Of a stretch of DNA of 8,706 nucleotides, positions 7,037-8,706 are shown piece by piece. This stretch comes from CAZBQG01 sp964493945. Lineage in GTDB: Bacteria > Pseudomonadota > Alphaproteobacteria > Rhodospirillales > UBA2165. The notes beneath the pieces are model-generated. The model had not been told where the DNA came from and ran no database searches. It worked only from the letters and a program-made list of their open reading frames with translations. The stretch is from positions 1-8,706 of the forward strand of contig CAZBQG010000195.1 in the NCBI GenBank assembly GCA_964493945.1. The letters are read 5' to 3'. The position numbers and the translations under genes were made by a program. Position 1 is the stretch's first letter; each line of letters begins with the position of its first letter.

Positions 7037-8266
7037 GTGGATCAGACCGGCCAAGAGAAGCGGACCATCGGCGTTGAGGTGGGCAATGTCATGATCGGCG
7101 GCGGTGCGCCCATCGCCGTCCAGTCCATGTCCAACACCGACACCGCCGATGCCCAGGGCACGGCCACCCAGGTGGCGGAACTGGCCCGGGCGGGATCGGA
7201 ACTGGTGCGCATCACCGTAAACACGGAAGAGGCCGCCGCCGCTGTCCCCCATATACGGGACCGCCTGGCCGACATGGGGACGCCTGTGCCCCTGATCGGT
7301 GATTTTCACTATAACGGCCATCTGTTGCTGGGAAAATATCCGGACTGTGCCGAGGCACTGGCCAAATACCGCATTAATCCAGGCAATGTGGGTTTCGGAA
7401 ATAAGCGCGACAGCCAGTTCACCCGCATGATCGAAACGGCCCTGGAAAGAGACAAGCCCGTGCGCATCGGGGTCAATTGGGGAAGTCTGGATCAGGCCCT
7501 GCTGGCTCGCCTGATGGACGAAAATCCAAACCTCGCAGAGCCGCTGGAGCCCGGAGAAATAATGCGCGAAGCCCTGGTCACTTCGGCCCTTGAAAGTGCC
7601 GAACAGGCCCGCGGTATGGGTCTGGGTGCCGATCATATTGTCCTTTCATGCAAAGTAAGTTCCGTGCCTGATTTGATTAGCGTCTACCGGCGCCTGGCCC
7701 GGGAGTGCGATTACGCATTGCATTTGGGCCTGACCGAGGCGGGCATGGGATCGAAAGGCATCGTCGCCTCGACGGCGGCCATGGCCATCCTTTTGCAGAT
7801 GGGCATCGGCGATACCATCCGCGTATCCCTGACCCCCGATCCCGGTGGAGACCGCAGCCGGGAAGTCATCGTCGCCCAGGAAATATTGCAAAGCATGGGG
7901 CTTCGCGCCTTCACCCCGGAAATCACCGCCTGCCCCGGCTGTGGGCGGACGGCCAGCTCATTGTTCCAGGAACTGGCCGCCCGCATACAGGCATTCGTCC
8001 GCGCCCGTATGCCCCAATGGGCGGCGGAACGGGTGGGAGTCGAGGAAATGCGCGTCGCCGTCATGGGCTGCATCGTCAACGGCCCGGGCGAAAGCAAACA
8101 GGCCAATATCGGCATCAGCCTGCCCGGTAGCGGCGAAGAGCCGGCGGCACCCGTTTACGTGGATGGCAAGAAAACCACCACGCTGCACGGTGCCGACCTG
8201 GCCGGTGATTTCGAAAAGATCGTCGAGGAATATGTGGCGGCCAGTTACGCAAAACGCGGAGATTAA
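7037..8266 (+). CDS. ispG: 4-hydroxy-3-methylbut-2-en-1-yl diphosphate synthase IspG (GcpE)
   Basis: This is the [4Fe-4S] enzyme of the MEP pathway that reductively converts methylerythritol cyclodiphosphate to HMBPP. With the GTG at 7037 it is 409 aa, near the usual 400-430 for this proteobacterial type. Family blocks include GGGAPIAVQSMSNTDTAD, GDFHYNGHLLL, KYRINPGNVGFGNKRD, IGVNWGSLDQ and LHLGLTEAGMGSKGIVAST. The iron-sulfur cysteines lie in TACPGCGRT (counted from GTG, Cys299 and Cys302) and MGCIVNGPGE (Cys345). The frame is open back to ATG 6845 and ATG 6965, but 6845 lies inside hpnC on the other strand and the added residues are not family-like. GTG 7037 has GAGG 5 nt upstream and a candidate promoter just before it. 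ATG 6965 (433 aa) remains the main alternative. Its location back-to-back with hopanoid genes links isoprenoid supply to use. Confidence 0.96.
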   Translation: MDQTGQEKRTIGVEVGNVMIGGGAPIAVQSMSNTDTADAQGTATQVAELARAGSELVRITVNTEEAAAAVPHIRDRLADMGTPVPLIGDFHYNGHLLLGKYPDCAEALAKYRINPGNVGFGNKRDSQFTRMIETALERDKPVRIGVNWGSLDQALLARLMDENPNLAEPLEPGEIMREALVTSALESAEQARGMGLGADHIVLSCKVSSVPDLISVYRRLARECDYALHLGLTEAGMGSKGIVASTAAMAILLQMGIGDTIRVSLTPDPGGDRSREVIVAQEILQSMGLRAFTPEITACPGCGRTASSLFQELAARIQAFVRARMPQWAAERVGVEEMRVAVMGCIVNGPGESKQANIGISLPGSGEEPAAPVYVDGKKTTTLHGADLAGDFEKIVEEYVAASYAKRGD

Positions 8267-8283
8267 AGCCCCGCCGCCGCCAT

Positions 8284-8304
8284 CATGGGATCCAGCAGCC
8301 CATG
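8284..8304 (+). terminator. Possible hairpin after ispG
   Basis: CATGGG (8284-8289) and CCCATG (8299-8304) form a 6-bp inverted repeat with a 9-nt loop, 17 nt after the ispG stop. No T-run follows, so it is not a classical intrinsic terminator. It may protect the 3' end or mark a factor-dependent stop. A T6 run further on (8371-8376), with TCCGG/CCGGA able to pair before it across a long loop, is a second weak candidate, but that run is better explained as the spacer of the tRNA promoter. Confidence 0.25.
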
Positions 8305-8354
8305 GGACGGGTTCCCCCATTCCGCCGGTCCGGTCAGGGATTAGCGGCCAGCAC

Positions 8355-8383
8355 TGGACAGACGCCCGGATTTTTTCTATACA
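8355..8383 (+). promoter_or_regulatory. Promoter of tRNA-Phe
   Basis: TGGACA (8355-8360, 5/6 match to the -35 consensus) and TATACA (8378-8383, 4/6 match to the -10) are separated by exactly 17 nt. Transcription would start near 8390, giving about 43 nt of 5' leader to be removed by RNase P. The bases after the -10 are GC-rich, the discriminator type common at stable-RNA promoters under stringent control; that last point is inference. The spacer includes a T6 run. Confidence 0.55.
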
Positions 8384-8432
8384 CCCGTTCACGCCCGCAA
8401 GCGGGGCGCCGCCAAGGCGTTCGAGGGCCGGA

Positions 8433-8508
8433 GCCCAGGTAGCTCAGTTGGTAGAGCAGTGGACTGAAAATCCGCGTGTCGGTGGTTCGAGTCCGCCCCT
8501 GGGCACCA
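8433..8508 (+). tRNA. tRNA-Phe (anticodon GAA)
   Basis: A 76-nt cloverleaf can be drawn in full. The acceptor stem GCCCAGG (8433-8439) pairs perfectly with CCTGGGC (8498-8504). The D stem is GCTC/GAGC (8442-8445 and 8454-8457). The anticodon stem is GTGGA/TCCGC with one G-U pair (8459-8463 and 8471-8475), and its loop CTGAAAA holds anticodon GAA at 8466-8468. The T stem is GGTGG/CCGCC with loop TTCGAGT. The discriminator is A, and CCA is encoded at 8506-8508. The GAA anticodon and the overall sequence identify phenylalanine. A T6 run at 8512-8517 just after the CCA may assist transcription termination. tRNA genes are common integration sites, and the repeats downstream are relevant to that. 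Confidence 0.97.
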
Positions 8509-8649
8509 TTCTTTTTTCAATAAAATCAGTGTATTAGCGTGTTCGCCCCGGTCAGTTCTAGCCGTGATTTAAGAAAAACACCCTTTCTCGCTAACATACT
8601 GTATTTACTCACGTTTCCACCCAGTTCTCTCCAGTGTCGGCAGCTACAT

Positions 8650-8678
8650 GGCACATGGATGGCACATGACGGCACATG
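8650..8678. repeat. Three direct repeats of GGCACATG
   Basis: Identical octamers lie at 8650-8657, 8661-8668 and 8671-8678, with starts 11 and 10 nt apart, close to one helical turn. They therefore face the same side of the DNA. They lie about 140 nt past the tRNA-Phe 3' end in non-coding DNA, with no coding region visible between. Such phased repeats are typical of protein-binding sites: integrase arm-type sites near a tRNA attachment site, or an operator for a gene starting beyond the window. I cannot tell which from this sequence. Confidence 0.6.
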
Positions 8679-8706
8679 ATGTTCTCCGTTTGGCCCCCGA
8701 ATGGGA

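Noticed and set aside
7845..8537. 230-codon plus-strand frame running from ispG through the tRNA gene
   Set aside because: It overlaps the conserved C-terminal part of ispG in another frame and reads straight through tRNA-Phe, so it is not a plausible gene.
8539..8560. Two GTTC words as an alphaproteobacterial LexA box
   Set aside because: The spacing between the words is about 10 nt rather than the 7 nt of the GTTC-N7-GTTC site.
1..8706. CRISPR array, insertion sequence, toxin-antitoxin or defence genes
   Set aside because: No regularly spaced repeat array, transposase or terminal inverted repeat, and no ORF outside the hopanoid, ispG and tRNA genes that resembles such systems.

Overview
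This window looks like the chromosome of a GC-rich alphaproteobacterium. The hopanoid genes, the beta/alphaproteobacterial style of IspG and the tRNA sequence fit that group, and Rhodospirillales is my best guess by inference. It is ordinary, dense chromosome dominated by triterpenoid (hopanoid) biosynthesis, with an element-like signal at the extreme right.

Layout, left to right. Positions 1-107 hold no gene I can support. Positions 108-6936 are one tightly packed minus-strand operon, transcribed right to left: hpnC (hydroxysqualene synthase), an HpnB-type membrane glycosyltransferase, hpnD (presqualene diphosphate synthase), a doubtful 54-codon ORF in an AT-rich spacer, shc (squalene-hopene cyclase), hpnG (hopanoid-associated nucleoside phosphorylase) and a PhnW-type class V aminotransferase. 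Junctions are 30 bp or less or overlap by 4 bp (ATGA), except the hpnD-shc junction. The plus strand then carries ispG (MEP pathway), divergent from hpnC, with its start best placed at GTG 7037 rather than at an upstream ATG. A canonical tRNA-Phe(GAA) with encoded CCA follows at 8433-8508 behind a good sigma70-type promoter. The last 200 bases are non-coding and carry three GGCACATG direct repeats one helical turn apart.

How the genes work together. IspG helps make isoprenoid precursors. Farnesyl diphosphate is condensed by HpnD to presqualene diphosphate, and HpnC converts that to hydroxysqualene. HpnE normally reduces hydroxysqualene to squalene, but no HpnE is present in this window. Shc cyclises squalene to hopene. 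HpnG acts later, removing adenine from adenosylhopane during side-chain building. HpnB has been associated with hopanoid loci without a firmly settled reaction. The PhnW-like enzyme is by sequence a 2-aminoethylphosphonate transaminase, and its place at the end of a hopanoid operon is the main functional puzzle.

I see no clearly new multi-gene system. The points most worth checking are the missing hpnE together with the odd AT-rich hpnD-shc junction (a coupled small ORF or a frameshifted shc start at an A7 run), the PhnW-like enzyme in the operon, the close divergent ispG/hpnC arrangement, and the repeats beside tRNA-Phe.
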